From: Minisyncoccota bacterium
Lineage (GTDB): Bacteria > Patescibacteriota > Microgenomatia > UBA1400 > PJMF01
Assembly (NCBI GenBank): GCA_018646985.1
Contig: JABGTR010000012.1
Coordinates: 1 to 35,386, forward strand
Direction of reading: 5' to 3'
DNA: 35,386 nt
In this document: positions 21,943 through 30,214 of the stretch, in pieces
How positions within the stretch are numbered: the first letter of the stretch is position 1
Layout: the number at the start of each line of letters is the position of its first letter
Program-made: the position numbers and the translations under genes
The notes under the pieces: model-generated
What the model was told of the DNA's origin: nothing
What the model saw: the letters and a program-made list of their open reading frames with translations, nothing else
Database searches by the model: none

Positions 21943-23817
21943 ATGTTCTGGAAAAAACTTTCTTCCATCTTTCTCTCAATATTTTTCTTATTTTTAATCA
22001 TTGTTACCCCAATCCAAGCTGAGTCAAATTCAGACTACTTTGACACCAAGCTCCACACCACCGTCACGGTCAGTGATGCGGGGCAGAGTAGAGTCAAACA
22101 CGAGTTTACTGTCACCAACAAAACTCCTACTACCTATATCAGCCAGTACGGTCTCAAAATTAGCTCCGCCCAACTCAAAAACATCACCGTCATCAGTGAC
22201 GGCAAAAGCATTAAGCCAGAAATTGTCCCCATCAAATCGGACCAACAGTCTGGTCCTGGTCAAACCAGCATTGGCATTACCTTCCCCGGAAAAGTAGTCG
22301 GTGAAGGAAAAATCAGAAAATTTACCATCAGCTACACCAACCCTGACGCAGCTGTTATCAGTGGTAGCGTCCTTGAAGTAACACTAGCACCTCAAGCTAA
22401 CCCTCAAGATTACTCTGATTATAGTGTTACCCTCATCACGCCCGCTAGGTTTGGTGGACCAATTAGAACTACTCCCACTATTCACAACTTCACTGCCAGT
22501 GGCAGCCAGATAGTCACTAGTTTTAGTAAAGAAGAAGAGATGGGAGTTTTTGCTCTTTTTGGCAGTGAACAACTCTTTGATCTTGACCTCAGCTATAGCT
22601 TAAGCAACTCCACCAATAACCCCGGCATTACCCAAGTTGCTTTTCCTCCAGATACTGCTTTTCAAAAAATTCATTATCATCTTATAGAACCAAAGCCAGA
22701 AAAAATGGAACTTGATTTAGACGGCAACTGGATCGCTACCTACAAACTTCCAGCCAGCAGCGATACTTTAGTCAAACTCTTAGCTACGGTTAGACTCACC
22801 CTAGAGCCAGATGAGTCCGTCCCTGTTTCTATCCCAGATGAGAGTCTTCTCAAGACCCAAGAGTACTGGCCAATCAATAACTCTGATTTAAAAAGCATTA
22901 CTCAAGACCGCACTACTCCTAAAGAAATTAATGACTTTGTCGTAAATACTCTCAACTACAACACTGATATCGCCTTAGGATTACCAGAAAGGTTGGGGGC
23001 TATTGGCGCCATCAACAATCCCAACGATGCTGTTTGCCAAGAATTTACTGATCTCTTTGTCACCTTAGCTCGAGGAGCTGGTATTTATTCACGCCGAATC
23101 ACTGGCTATGCTCACTCACAAAATAGTGAGCTGCGTCCCCTAAGCTTAGTGGAAGACATCCTTCACTCTTGGCCAGATTATTACAGCCCAGAAAAGCAGC
23201 GTTGGATTCCCATTGATCCTACTTGGGAAAATACCACTGGCGGAGTTGACTATTTTCATCAGCTAGATTTAAATCATATCGTTTTTGCTATTAACGGCCA
23301 AAACAGTGTTACTCCACACCCAGCTGGCAGCTATAAAAAACCAGATGCTACAGAAAAAACAGTCAATGTCGATTTCGGCGCCATCTTCCCAGAACACTTA
23401 TCGGAAATTGAGTTTCAACTTAAGCCTCAAAAATTTCTGGGCTTAGTGAATATACCTGGCTTATATCACCTGGAAGTCACCAATCTAGCTGGCCAAGCAG
23501 ATTATCACCTACCCCTAGAAATTACCGCTAGTTCTAGTCAAATATCTTCATCGCAAAATATTAGTGAAATTGTCGCTCTATTACCATTCCAAAGACAGAT
23601 AATACCGCTAAGAATAGAAAACAATACTGGTTTTATACCGAGCCGCGATACAATACAAATAAAAGCATTAAATGAAACCCAAGAATTTGAGCTCACCACC
23701 AGCCCAGCAATTAGTCAATACCTCCACCAGAAGAGCTTCATCATGGCCATGGCAGGAGGAGCTATCTTTATTTCCCTCGCTACCGGGAGTTTACTGGTTC
23801 TTAGACGAAAACGATAA
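21943..23817 (+). CDS. Secreted, membrane-anchored transglutaminase-like protein
   Basis: This 624-residue surface protein has a signal peptide (about 1-27, ending IQAES), a large beta-rich region (about 30-300), a transglutaminase/papain-like core (about 310-450), a further beta domain and a C-terminal membrane helix ending RRKR. The likely catalytic triad is intact: Cys365 (DAVCQEF), His408 (DILHSWPDYY) and Asp425 (IPIDPTWENT). Such bacterial proteins are usually cysteine peptidases or protein cross-linkers outside the cell. A TGC-TACACT box (21930-21935) is 7 bases before the ATG. Its last 146 bases overlap the uvrC reading frame, and both frames encode recognisable features there. Confidence 0.88.
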   Translation: MFWKKLSSIFLSIFFLFLIIVTPIQAESNSDYFDTKLHTTVTVSDAGQSRVKHEFTVTNKTPTTYISQYGLKISSAQLKNITVISDGKSIKPEIVPIKSDQQSGPGQTSIGITFPGKVVGEGKIRKFTISYTNPDAAVISGSVLEVTLAPQANPQDYSDYSVTLITPARFGGPIRTTPTIHNFTASGSQIVTSFSKEEEMGVFALFGSEQLFDLDLSYSLSNSTNNPGITQVAFPPDTAFQKIHYHLIEPKPEKMELDLDGNWIATYKLPASSDTLVKLLATVRLTLEPDESVPVSIPDESLLKTQEYWPINNSDLKSITQDRTTPKEINDFVVNTLNYNTDIALGLPERLGAIGAINNPNDAVCQEFTDLFVTLARGAGIYSRRITGYAHSQNSELRPLSLVEDILHSWPDYYSPEKQRWIPIDPTWENTTGGVDYFHQLDLNHIVFAINGQNSVTPHPAGSYKKPDATEKTVNVDFGAIFPEHLSEIEFQLKPQKFLGLVNIPGLYHLEVTNLAGQADYHLPLEITASSSQISSSQNISEIVALLPFQRQIIPLRIENNTGFIPSRDTIQIKALNETQEFELTTSPAISQYLHQKSFIMAMAGGAIFISLATGSLLVLRRKR

Positions 23818-25051
23818 AATTCTTTACGTCGGTAAAGCTAAAAATCTTAAAAATCGCCTCCGATCTTACACTCGCTTCGCAGATCTCTCACCTAAAATAA
23901 AAAAAATGGTCGCGACCGCTACCCACATTAAGCATCAAGTTTTAGAAAGCGAACTAGAAGCCCTACTAATTGAGGCCGAACTAATTAGACTTCATCAGCC
24001 AAAGTACAATAGCCTCCTCAAAGATGATAAAACTCCTCTTTATATTCATATTACTGACGGTGATTTCCCTCGAGTACTAACCATTAGAAAGAAAGATTTA
24101 GATCATCAACAACATCATGGAACTATCCTCGGACCATATCCCAGCTCAGGAAAAGTCAAGGAAGTATTGAGAATAATGCGCAAAATATTTCCGTGGTGCA
24201 ATCAGCCCCCACATCAAAAGAAGCAGGCTTGTTTCTACTACCACCTCGATCAATGTCCAGGTGCCTGCATTGATAAAATCAGCCACAGAGACTATCAAGC
24301 TCAAATCTTAAACTTGATTTACTTTTTAAGAGGTCAGAAAAAAACAGTCCTGAAGAATCTCAAACAACAACTCAAATCTTTTTCTAAGGAAGAAAAATTT
24401 GAGCAAGCAGCAGTGGTTAGAGATCAAGTTCAATTAATTGAAGAAGTTACTCAAAAGAAATACCCTCTTAAACCAACCCTGATTTTACCCAGCCTCACCG
24501 ATGACCACCACGAGACATTACTCCATCTTCAAAAAATACTAGCTACTTATTTAAAAATTCCTAAAAACTACCCACTTACTAGAATTGAGGGTTATGATGT
24601 CAGTAATACATCTGGAAAACTGGCTAGTGTCTCGATGGTGACTTTTGTTGATGGTCAGCCAGCTAAAGATCAATATCGTCTTTTTAATATTAAAACTCTT
24701 GATACTCCCAACGACTACGGCATGCTCAACGAAGCCATTAGCCGAAGACAAAATCATCCCGAGTGGGGCACACCGAATTTATTAGTCATTGATGGGGGAA
24801 AGGGACAGCTCAGATCTACTCTTAAGGCTTGGCGCTGGTCCGCTCCAGTGATTAGTATCGCTAAAAATCCTGATAGGATCGTAATACCGATAGAGATTAT
24901 CAGAGAGCCCCGTTTATCGATCAAATACCAAATTGTCTTACTTCCTCAGGATCATCCAGTCTTACATCTGATCCAACGCATTCGAGATGAGTCTCACCGT
25001 TTCTCTAAAAACCAGCATCTAAAACGACGAGCTAAAAATATGTTATCCTAG
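23672..25051 (+). CDS. uvrC: UvrC, excision nuclease, lacking HhH domain
   Basis: UvrC makes the two incisions in nucleotide excision repair. The 459 residues contain the GIY-YIG domain (SLPGVYWFLDENDKILYVGK, residues 36-55), a Cys cluster (FPWCN and CFYYHLDQCPGAC), a UVR motif (EEKFEQAAVVRDQVQLIEEV) and the RNase H-like domain with its DDH residues in GYDVSN, VIDGGKGQL and IRDESHRFS. It ends right after this, so the tandem helix-hairpin-helix found in most UvrC proteins (about 600 residues) is absent. The start is uncertain: the domain demands a start before 23760, and only ATG 23672 or TTG 23687 are available, both inside the previous gene. Confidence 0.93.
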   Translation: MKPKNLSSPPAQQLVNTSTRRASSWPWQEELSLFPSLPGVYWFLDENDKILYVGKAKNLKNRLRSYTRFADLSPKIKKMVATATHIKHQVLESELEALLIEAELIRLHQPKYNSLLKDDKTPLYIHITDGDFPRVLTIRKKDLDHQQHHGTILGPYPSSGKVKEVLRIMRKIFPWCNQPPHQKKQACFYYHLDQCPGACIDKISHRDYQAQILNLIYFLRGQKKTVLKNLKQQLKSFSKEEKFEQAAVVRDQVQLIEEVTQKKYPLKPTLILPSLTDDHHETLLHLQKILATYLKIPKNYPLTRIEGYDVSNTSGKLASVSMVTFVDGQPAKDQYRLFNIKTLDTPNDYGMLNEAISRRQNHPEWGTPNLLVIDGGKGQLRSTLKAWRWSAPVISIAKNPDRIVIPIEIIREPRLSIKYQIVLLPQDHPVLHLIQRIRDESHRFSKNQHLKRRAKNMLS

Positions 25052-25055
25052 ACTT

Positions 25056-25418
25056 ATGAAACTTCTTAAACCCCTCATTACCTCTACCTTAACTATCTTC
25101 TTACTGGCTTACTTTTTACCCACTGTTAGCTATATGAACTGGACTACCTTAGCTTTGGCAGCTGTCGTCCTAACTTTACTCAATAAAATTGCTCGCCCTG
25201 TCCTCAAAATATTATTTCTACCTATTAATGTAGTTACATTGGGGCTATTTTCAGTCGTTCTTAACGTAGCTTTACTTTGGTTAGTCACTTATTTAGTCCC
25301 AGGATTTCATATCGAAGCCATGACCTTGCTAGGAGTACAATTCAACGAATTCTTCTCACTCTTAATCGTCTCTACCTTAATCGGAGTTTTCCAAAATTTC
25401 CTAGGTTTTCTGCTCTAG
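25056..25418 (+). CDS. YvlD/phage-holin-4-2 family membrane protein
   Basis: This 120-residue four-helix membrane protein matches PF04020 (YvlD, actinobacterial 4-TMS family). Typical segments are LLNKIARPVLKILFLPINVVTLGLF and NVALLWLVTYLVPGF, and the end LIVSTLIGVFQNFLGFLL. Despite the holin label, chromosomal members are not lysis proteins; in Bacillus a homologue is in an envelope-stress operon. A TGT-TATCCT box (25044-25049), inside the end of uvrC, is 6 bases before the ATG, so it may have its own leaderless promoter though it also follows uvrC by 4 bases. Confidence 0.88.
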   Translation: MKLLKPLITSTLTIFLLAYFLPTVSYMNWTTLALAAVVLTLLNKIARPVLKILFLPINVVTLGLFSVVLNVALLWLVTYLVPGFHIEAMTLLGVQFNEFFSLLIVSTLIGVFQNFLGFLL

Positions 25419-25447
25419 AAATGAGTCTTAAATTAATTCCACTCATC

Positions 25448-25687
25448 TTAAACTTCATTCATACTATCGTAACAACTTGTTTCGTCTGTACCCATAATTA
25501 GTGAAGATTCAAACAATATATATAAAAAGTTGTGTATGTCAGCAAACCGTATGGTGCCTCCATCAACTACAAAGAATAGCTCATCGTCACCATCATCAAT
25601 TGATGATTTTTCGACCGCTGTAAAGACTCCTAGGTAACCATCTTTATACATCCCGCCCTTCTTAGCTCTCACTTCAAACTTTGCCAT
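25448..25687 (-). CDS. Small acidic protein, unknown
   Basis: This 79-residue soluble acidic protein begins MAKFEVRAKKGGMYKDGYLG after a Shine-Dalgarno (CAAGGAAA), at normal spacing. A beta-rich pattern followed by DDGDDELFFVVDGGTIRFAD suggests a small beta domain. The C-terminus has two Cys-free Asp/Glu stretches and ends SCYDSMNEV. I recognise no family. It is the second gene here, with the Cys-rich protein at 17.2 kb, that is minus-strand, short and uses a clear Shine-Dalgarno. It is convergent with the YvlD-like gene and divergent from the 7TM gene. Confidence 0.6.
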   Translation of the reverse strand: MAKFEVRAKKGGMYKDGYLGVFTAVEKSSIDDGDDELFFVVDGGTIRFADIHNFLYILFESSLIMGTDETSCYDSMNEV

Positions 25688-25789
25688 AATTCATTTTCCT
25701 TGAAATTGGTTTTCTTAAATAAAACGATTATTGTATCAAATTATATCACTACAATCATCTCCCCACACGCTTTTAGCTCCAGATTAGGT

Positions 25790-25795
25790 TATAAT
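25790..25795 (+). promoter_or_regulatory. Leaderless-type -10 box of the 7TM/ATP-grasp operon
   Basis: A perfect TATAAT ends 6 bases before the ATG at 25802, which would place transcription start at or next to the start codon. It argues for the 25802 start rather than an upstream ATG at 25700, because 25802 also begins a proper signal peptide. Confidence 0.6.
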
Positions 25796-25801
25796 ACTCT
25801 C

Positions 25802-26740
25802 ATGAAAAAATTCCTTTTATCTCTGGCCCTATTTTTGATAGCTGGTTTTTTTGTAATTCAACCCTCACAAGCTCAAACACCATCTTTACTGACTGAAGAT
25901 CTTGAGGTGGGGATCGAGTCTACCGACTCTGCTGAAGCTACTGCAGAAGCTACTCTAGCTTCTCCGTCTGCAGAAACTGTTCAAAAAATTCAAGAGAAAA
26001 AAGATCTAGATATTACCGAAACAGAAGGTGAGCAGAAAAGTAAATTAGTTCGCTATCTTGAAGAGAATCCTCTTACAAGTAAAAACTTCACCAATCTCTT
26101 GCAACAAGCAATTAGAAATGCTGTTAAAGAAGGTGTGCCCCCAAACGTCATCGTTCTAGTCCTTCTTTTTCCCCTTGTATCTTCATTCATTGCTGCTTCT
26201 AGACACATTATTGGTCTGCGGGGATTTGGTATTTATATTCCAGCTGTTTTATCAATTGCTCTAGTTTCAACTGGTATTATTGAGGGAATTGCTATGTTCT
26301 TAGTGATTGTATTTGTAGCTCTACCAGCTAAAAAAATCTTAACTAGATTTAAACTACCGTACTTGCCTCGTACTGCCATCTTGCTCTGGTTTGTCTCACT
26401 GGCTATTCTGGGAATACTGCTTTTAGCACCATTGATTAACATGGTGACACTAATGACAGTCAATATTTTCTCAATCATGATTTTAGTTTTACTAGCAGAA
26501 AACTTCTTAGACGCACAAGGCAAAACTAAACCCATGGATGCAATTGCTCTAACGGTGGAAACTCTAAGCCTAGCGCTTTTATCCAGCTTCATACTCCAGT
26601 GGGAAGCTCTACAAAAATTTGCCTTACTCCAACCAGAACTACTGACCATGATTACTCTAGGAATAAACTTTATTGTAGGGAAGTTCTCCGGTCTACGATT
26701 TGCTGAATACTTTAGATTTCGCTCATTGATGGAGGAATAA
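25802..26740 (+). CDS. 7TM protein of the inactive-transglutaminase-linked family
   Basis: This 312-residue protein has a signal peptide (MKKFLLSLALFLIAGFFVI, cleaved near PSQAQ), an Ala/Glu-rich linker and acidic helical region (about 25-95), and seven hydrophobic helices from about 115. The helix part matches PF14402 (7TM_transglut): GLRGFGIYIPAVLSIAL and LLTMITLGINFIVGKFSG followed by LRFAEYFRFRSL. In proteobacteria this module is joined to an inactive transglutaminase domain and lies beside the same ATP-grasp ligase as here. The transglutaminase part is missing in this copy. The ATP-grasp gene follows after 21 bases, so a membrane sensor or scaffold for the ligase is likely. Confidence 0.85.
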   Translation: MKKFLLSLALFLIAGFFVIQPSQAQTPSLLTEDLEVGIESTDSAEATAEATLASPSAETVQKIQEKKDLDITETEGEQKSKLVRYLEENPLTSKNFTNLLQQAIRNAVKEGVPPNVIVLVLLFPLVSSFIAASRHIIGLRGFGIYIPAVLSIALVSTGIIEGIAMFLVIVFVALPAKKILTRFKLPYLPRTAILLWFVSLAILGILLLAPLINMVTLMTVNIFSIMILVLLAENFLDAQGKTKPMDAIALTVETLSLALLSSFILQWEALQKFALLQPELLTMITLGINFIVGKFSGLRFAEYFRFRSLMEE

Positions 26741-26761
26741 TAGTATTGGCTGATAAAAATT

Positions 26762-28045
26762 ATGTCAATTAAACCTTCACACATCCTAGGACATAATGCT
26801 CGATATCGCTACACAGCCCTTAACTCTCGTGAGGCTAAAAAATTTGGTTTTTCTAAACTCCGCACCAAAGAACTACTCAAACAGCACAATATTCTTACCG
26901 CAGAACTTTACCATGTTTTCGACTCACCAGATGATCTAGAGGTAGTCAACTGGACTAATATTCCCGTGCCATTTGTTCTAAAACCAGCTAGTGGTAGTGC
27001 TGGTAAAGGAATCTGGGTGATAGAAAAAAAGATTGAGAATAAGGCTGTCTGGATCGATAGTCAAGGTAATAAAATCAAAGAAGCTGACTTTAACCTTCAT
27101 ATCAACAATATTCTTGATGGTGAGTTCAGTACCTGGGGTAGTAATCACAAGGCATTGGTAGAAGAAATGATTCCCTCTCACCCCAGCCTAGCCAAGTTCT
27201 CATATGGTGGCACTCCAGACATCAGAGTAATTGTTTTTAACTCCGTCCCAATCATGGCTATGGCTAGAATTCCCACCAAAGAATCAAATGGTAAAGCTAA
27301 CCTAGACCAAGGAGCGATTGCAGTTGGGATTGATATGGCTTCTGGAGTTACCATTCATGGTATCTATGGTAAGAAAAAAATCATTAAAACTTTTCCAAAA
27401 AGTAAGAAGAAAGTGCGCGGTATCATGATCCCACAATGGACTCAAGTTTTAGAAACTGCAGTGCGAGCAGCAAATGTTGCTGGCTATGAATATATGGGTG
27501 CTGACCTATTTATTCATCCAGAAAAAGGGCCAATGATTGTTGAGCTTAACGGCTACCCCGGACTATCAATCCAAATAGCTAATGATGCTGGTTTGAAAAA
27601 AAGACTCGAAAGAGTAGAGGGCTTAGAAGTCCGCAATGCTCAACATGGAGTCAAGATTGCTCAAGCTTTATTTGCCAATATTCTTATTGATGAAAGTAAA
27701 ATTGGGGAAATAACACCGATTATTTCTTATCGCCCCGCCATCAAAGCTTATGATGATAAACGAAAACTTCATAACGTAGATGCACTAATCAATACTAGCC
27801 GCTATCGAAGCGCCATTAGTCAAGAACTGGCGGAAGAGCTAGGTCACTATGACATAGAAGACTTACTATGGCGACAAAAGGAAATTGAGGGCAGTGTGCC
27901 AGTAATAGAGATTAAGATCAAAATTAATGATCAAATTATTAAGACTGCGATGGTCGTAATCAAACGCCTTAATCGCACCTCACATAAAATTGAGCTAGGC
28001 AGAAAAGATGTCCAAGGATTCTTAGTAGGAGACAGCGAAGAATGA
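26762..28045 (+). CDS. Alpha-L-glutamate-ligase-like ATP-grasp fused to RimB-like domain
   Basis: Residues 1 to about 290 match the RimK-related alpha-L-glutamate ligase family (TIGR02291 type): RTKELLKQHNI, PFVLKPASGSAGKGIWVIE (ATP loop), ALVEEMIPSH, GTPDIRVIVFN, GKANLDQGAIAVGIDM, and VELNGYPGLSIQIAN (metal-binding Glu/Asn). ATP-grasp residues look intact, so it should form a peptide/amide bond between an amino acid and a carboxylate. The C-terminal part (about 318-427) resembles the retropepsin-like RimB family (PF05618): DALINTSRYRSAISQELAEELG and IELGRKDVQGFLVGDSE. Its catalytic D-T-G-A is N-T-S-R (344-347), so the protease centre is lost. In other bacteria these are separate genes. ATGA coupling to the next gene. 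Confidence 0.88.
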   Translation: MSIKPSHILGHNARYRYTALNSREAKKFGFSKLRTKELLKQHNILTAELYHVFDSPDDLEVVNWTNIPVPFVLKPASGSAGKGIWVIEKKIENKAVWIDSQGNKIKEADFNLHINNILDGEFSTWGSNHKALVEEMIPSHPSLAKFSYGGTPDIRVIVFNSVPIMAMARIPTKESNGKANLDQGAIAVGIDMASGVTIHGIYGKKKIIKTFPKSKKKVRGIMIPQWTQVLETAVRAANVAGYEYMGADLFIHPEKGPMIVELNGYPGLSIQIANDAGLKKRLERVEGLEVRNAQHGVKIAQALFANILIDESKIGEITPIISYRPAIKAYDDKRKLHNVDALINTSRYRSAISQELAEELGHYDIEDLLWRQKEIEGSVPVIEIKIKINDQIIKTAMVVIKRLNRTSHKIELGRKDVQGFLVGDSEE

Positions 28046-29001
28046 GCTTGATTAAAAAAATTACTCCCGTTAACCTACTTGAGGAAAAAAAGAAGTTTTT
28101 CACTGATGAAACTTACAATCCGCAATTTAAATATGCAACGGAATTTGATGACGATATTCTCTATAAACACGGCTATCCCCAAAGTAAATACTTAGATTTA
28201 TCTCAGACTATTTTAGATAAAGTTCATTTTAAATATGCTGAATCTGATCTAGATAAACTTAGGGGCGCTTCAGTCAATCAAAGTCAGGTTACAAAGAAAA
28301 CAGTTGATTTTTTGAAAATTCATCAGCTTGAAGAACGCTTTAAAATAGTCTGGTCAAACTCCTTTGTATCCAGAGCTACTATCACTACTGATACCATCAA
28401 GCTCAAACTCCCAACTGACTTTAGAGAACAGGATTTACTAAGCATGCTCTATCATGAGATCGGCACGCATGCTTTGCGCCGAATAAATTATGAACAGCAA
28501 CCTTGGCATAAAAAGAAGAAAAAATATAAATTTAAGAATTATCTAAAAACCGAAGAAGGATTGGCTGGCCTACATTCTTTACTACCACTAGATTTTCAAT
28601 ATGCTTTTTATCCTGCTTTGAACTATGTGTCTGTAGCTTATGCGCAGCAGCACAGCTTCTCTGAGACGTGGCATTTCTTAAAAAAATACATTGATAATCC
28701 AGAAAGGTGTTGGGAGAGAACTCTCCGCAGAAAAAGAGGCCTTAAAGACACCTCTCAACCGGGTGGATTTACCAAAGACATGGTCTATTTAGAAGGCATG
28801 ATTGAAGTCTGGAACTATTTAAATAAAAACAATTTTGATTTGACTAAACTTTACTTTGGAAAGATGTCTTGGGAGGATGTTGACACCGCTGTTAAGATGA
28901 ATCCTGATTTTAAACCACTATTACCAAGCTTTTATGAGGTTGATAAAGAAAAATATTCAGAAAAACTAAAAGAAATTGGCAAGCTGAATATGTTTATTTA
29001 A
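28042..29001 (+). CDS. MATCAP/DUF1704 family zinc carboxypeptidase-like protein
   Basis: This 319-residue protein belongs to PF08014 (DUF1704, QEGLA-motif proteins), the family of human MATCAP, which removes the C-terminal tyrosine of tubulin. The metal site is HEIGTH (138-143, HExxxH) with TEEGLA (170-175) supplying the third ligand, both intact. Downstream ERTLRRKRGLKD and GGFTKDMVYLEGMIEV are further family motifs. It is predicted to be a cytosolic metallopeptidase trimming C-terminal residues. It overlaps the ligase gene by ATGA and precedes a second ATP-grasp gene by 21 bases, so removal and addition of a residue are encoded together. The natural substrate is unknown. Confidence 0.88.
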   Translation: MSLIKKITPVNLLEEKKKFFTDETYNPQFKYATEFDDDILYKHGYPQSKYLDLSQTILDKVHFKYAESDLDKLRGASVNQSQVTKKTVDFLKIHQLEERFKIVWSNSFVSRATITTDTIKLKLPTDFREQDLLSMLYHEIGTHALRRINYEQQPWHKKKKKYKFKNYLKTEEGLAGLHSLLPLDFQYAFYPALNYVSVAYAQQHSFSETWHFLKKYIDNPERCWERTLRRKRGLKDTSQPGGFTKDMVYLEGMIEVWNYLNKNNFDLTKLYFGKMSWEDVDTAVKMNPDFKPLLPSFYEVDKEKYSEKLKEIGKLNMFI

Positions 29002-29022
29002 ATATGAAGATAATAATTTACT

Positions 29023-30195
29023 ATGCTAAATAAAACCATTATTCTATTAGGAGTTGATTCATATAAAAAAAGAGTCACCAATAAGATTAGGCGTCATTAT
29101 CCGTATTTAAAATCAAAAAGCTTTACCCCCAATCGAAATGATACTTTTGAACAGATTGTTGAGAAGATTAAAAAACACGATCCCATCGCCATTCTTAATC
29201 GTGGTGAAGAATTCATTGAGCTTCATAGTCGATTAGTTGACCATTTCCAACTTCCAGGACCATCATACTCAGCAATTAAATTATTTAGAGACAAAGCTTT
29301 TTTTCATAAAATGATGGTGAAGAATGATTTGAGCAAATACCGACCCCAGACAGCTTTTACCACTCTGAAGAATCTGGCAGAAGATCTTCAGCGAGCTAAT
29401 TTTCCAGTGGTTATCAAACCATACCAAGGTGCTAAGAGTAGGGGGGTCTCCGTTTTAAACTCACCAGATGACCTAACAGAACAAATCATTAAAACCCTGC
29501 GAGACCACTTTGCTAATGAGCCTTCATTGCAAGATAAGGATGAGCAAAAAATACTAATTGAGGAGTTTATTGTGGGACAGCAAATCACTAGCACCTCATA
29601 TGTAGATCATAAGGGCAAACTACACACTCTCGGTTTTATAGATGTACTAGATGGAAGAGATTTCGGGGCCACTCATCAACAGCTTATTTCTCGTACCACT
29701 CCCTCTTACTATTCGTATGATGTTAAAAACCAAATTATTAATTTACTGCAAAAACTAGTTGATATTTCAGGTTTAAGATCAACTTTTATTCATCCTGACT
29801 TCATTGTCTCTCCGGATGAAAAAATTAGATTAATTGAAATAAATGCTCGAATGGGTGGCCTGAGATACGAGATGAGTAAATATAGTTCTGGAATAGATCT
29901 TGATTTATCTGCCATTCAACTCTCGTTAGGAGAAATGCCAAATGATAAATCTAAAAAACATTTTAGCTGTACCGGAATTGACGTGTGGTCTGAAGAAACT
30001 GGCATTATTAAGAAAATAAAAATAGCTGAAAATCCTCACGTTGTAAAATCAACGGTATATCTAAATGATGGGGACCAGTATTTACCACCACCATTGGGAA
30101 ATCAGCAACTAGCTAGAATCTACATAAAATCTGGTTCTGATAGCTTTACTATTGCTAAAAAACTGCTTCGCAAGACTAAAATCGTAATCAAATAA
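29023..30195 (+). CDS. Second ATP-grasp ligase
   Basis: This 390-residue protein has a preATP-grasp Rossmann-like N-domain (1-95, TIILLGVDSYKK), then the ATP-grasp fold: PSYSAIKLFRDKAFFHKMM, FPVVIKPYQGAKSRGVSVL (ATP loop Lys), ILIEEFIVGQQIT and RLIEINARMGGLRYE (metal-binding Glu and Asn). It belongs to the broad carboxylate-amine ligase group (D-Ala-D-Ala ligase and carbamoyl-phosphate synthetase-like); the residue joined cannot be read. It is distinct from the first ligase in this operon. A TAATAA box 6 bases upstream could start a separate transcript, but the 21-base gap suggests operon membership. Confidence 0.87.
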   Translation: MLNKTIILLGVDSYKKRVTNKIRRHYPYLKSKSFTPNRNDTFEQIVEKIKKHDPIAILNRGEEFIELHSRLVDHFQLPGPSYSAIKLFRDKAFFHKMMVKNDLSKYRPQTAFTTLKNLAEDLQRANFPVVIKPYQGAKSRGVSVLNSPDDLTEQIIKTLRDHFANEPSLQDKDEQKILIEEFIVGQQITSTSYVDHKGKLHTLGFIDVLDGRDFGATHQQLISRTTPSYYSYDVKNQIINLLQKLVDISGLRSTFIHPDFIVSPDEKIRLIEINARMGGLRYEMSKYSSGIDLDLSAIQLSLGEMPNDKSKKHFSCTGIDVWSEETGIIKKIKIAENPHVVKSTVYLNDGDQYLPPPLGNQQLARIYIKSGSDSFTIAKKLLRKTKIVIK

Positions 30196-30214
30196 AAGTT
30201 GCTGTAACCTACTT

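Noticed and set aside
25056-25418. Phage lysis holin
   Set aside because: The family name is misleading; no endolysin or phage gene is nearby and YvlD-type chromosomal proteins are common.
25700-25801. Longer N-terminus of the 7TM protein
   Set aside because: ATG 25802 begins a typical signal peptide and has TATAAT 6 bases upstream; the upstream extension would put 34 residues before the signal peptide.
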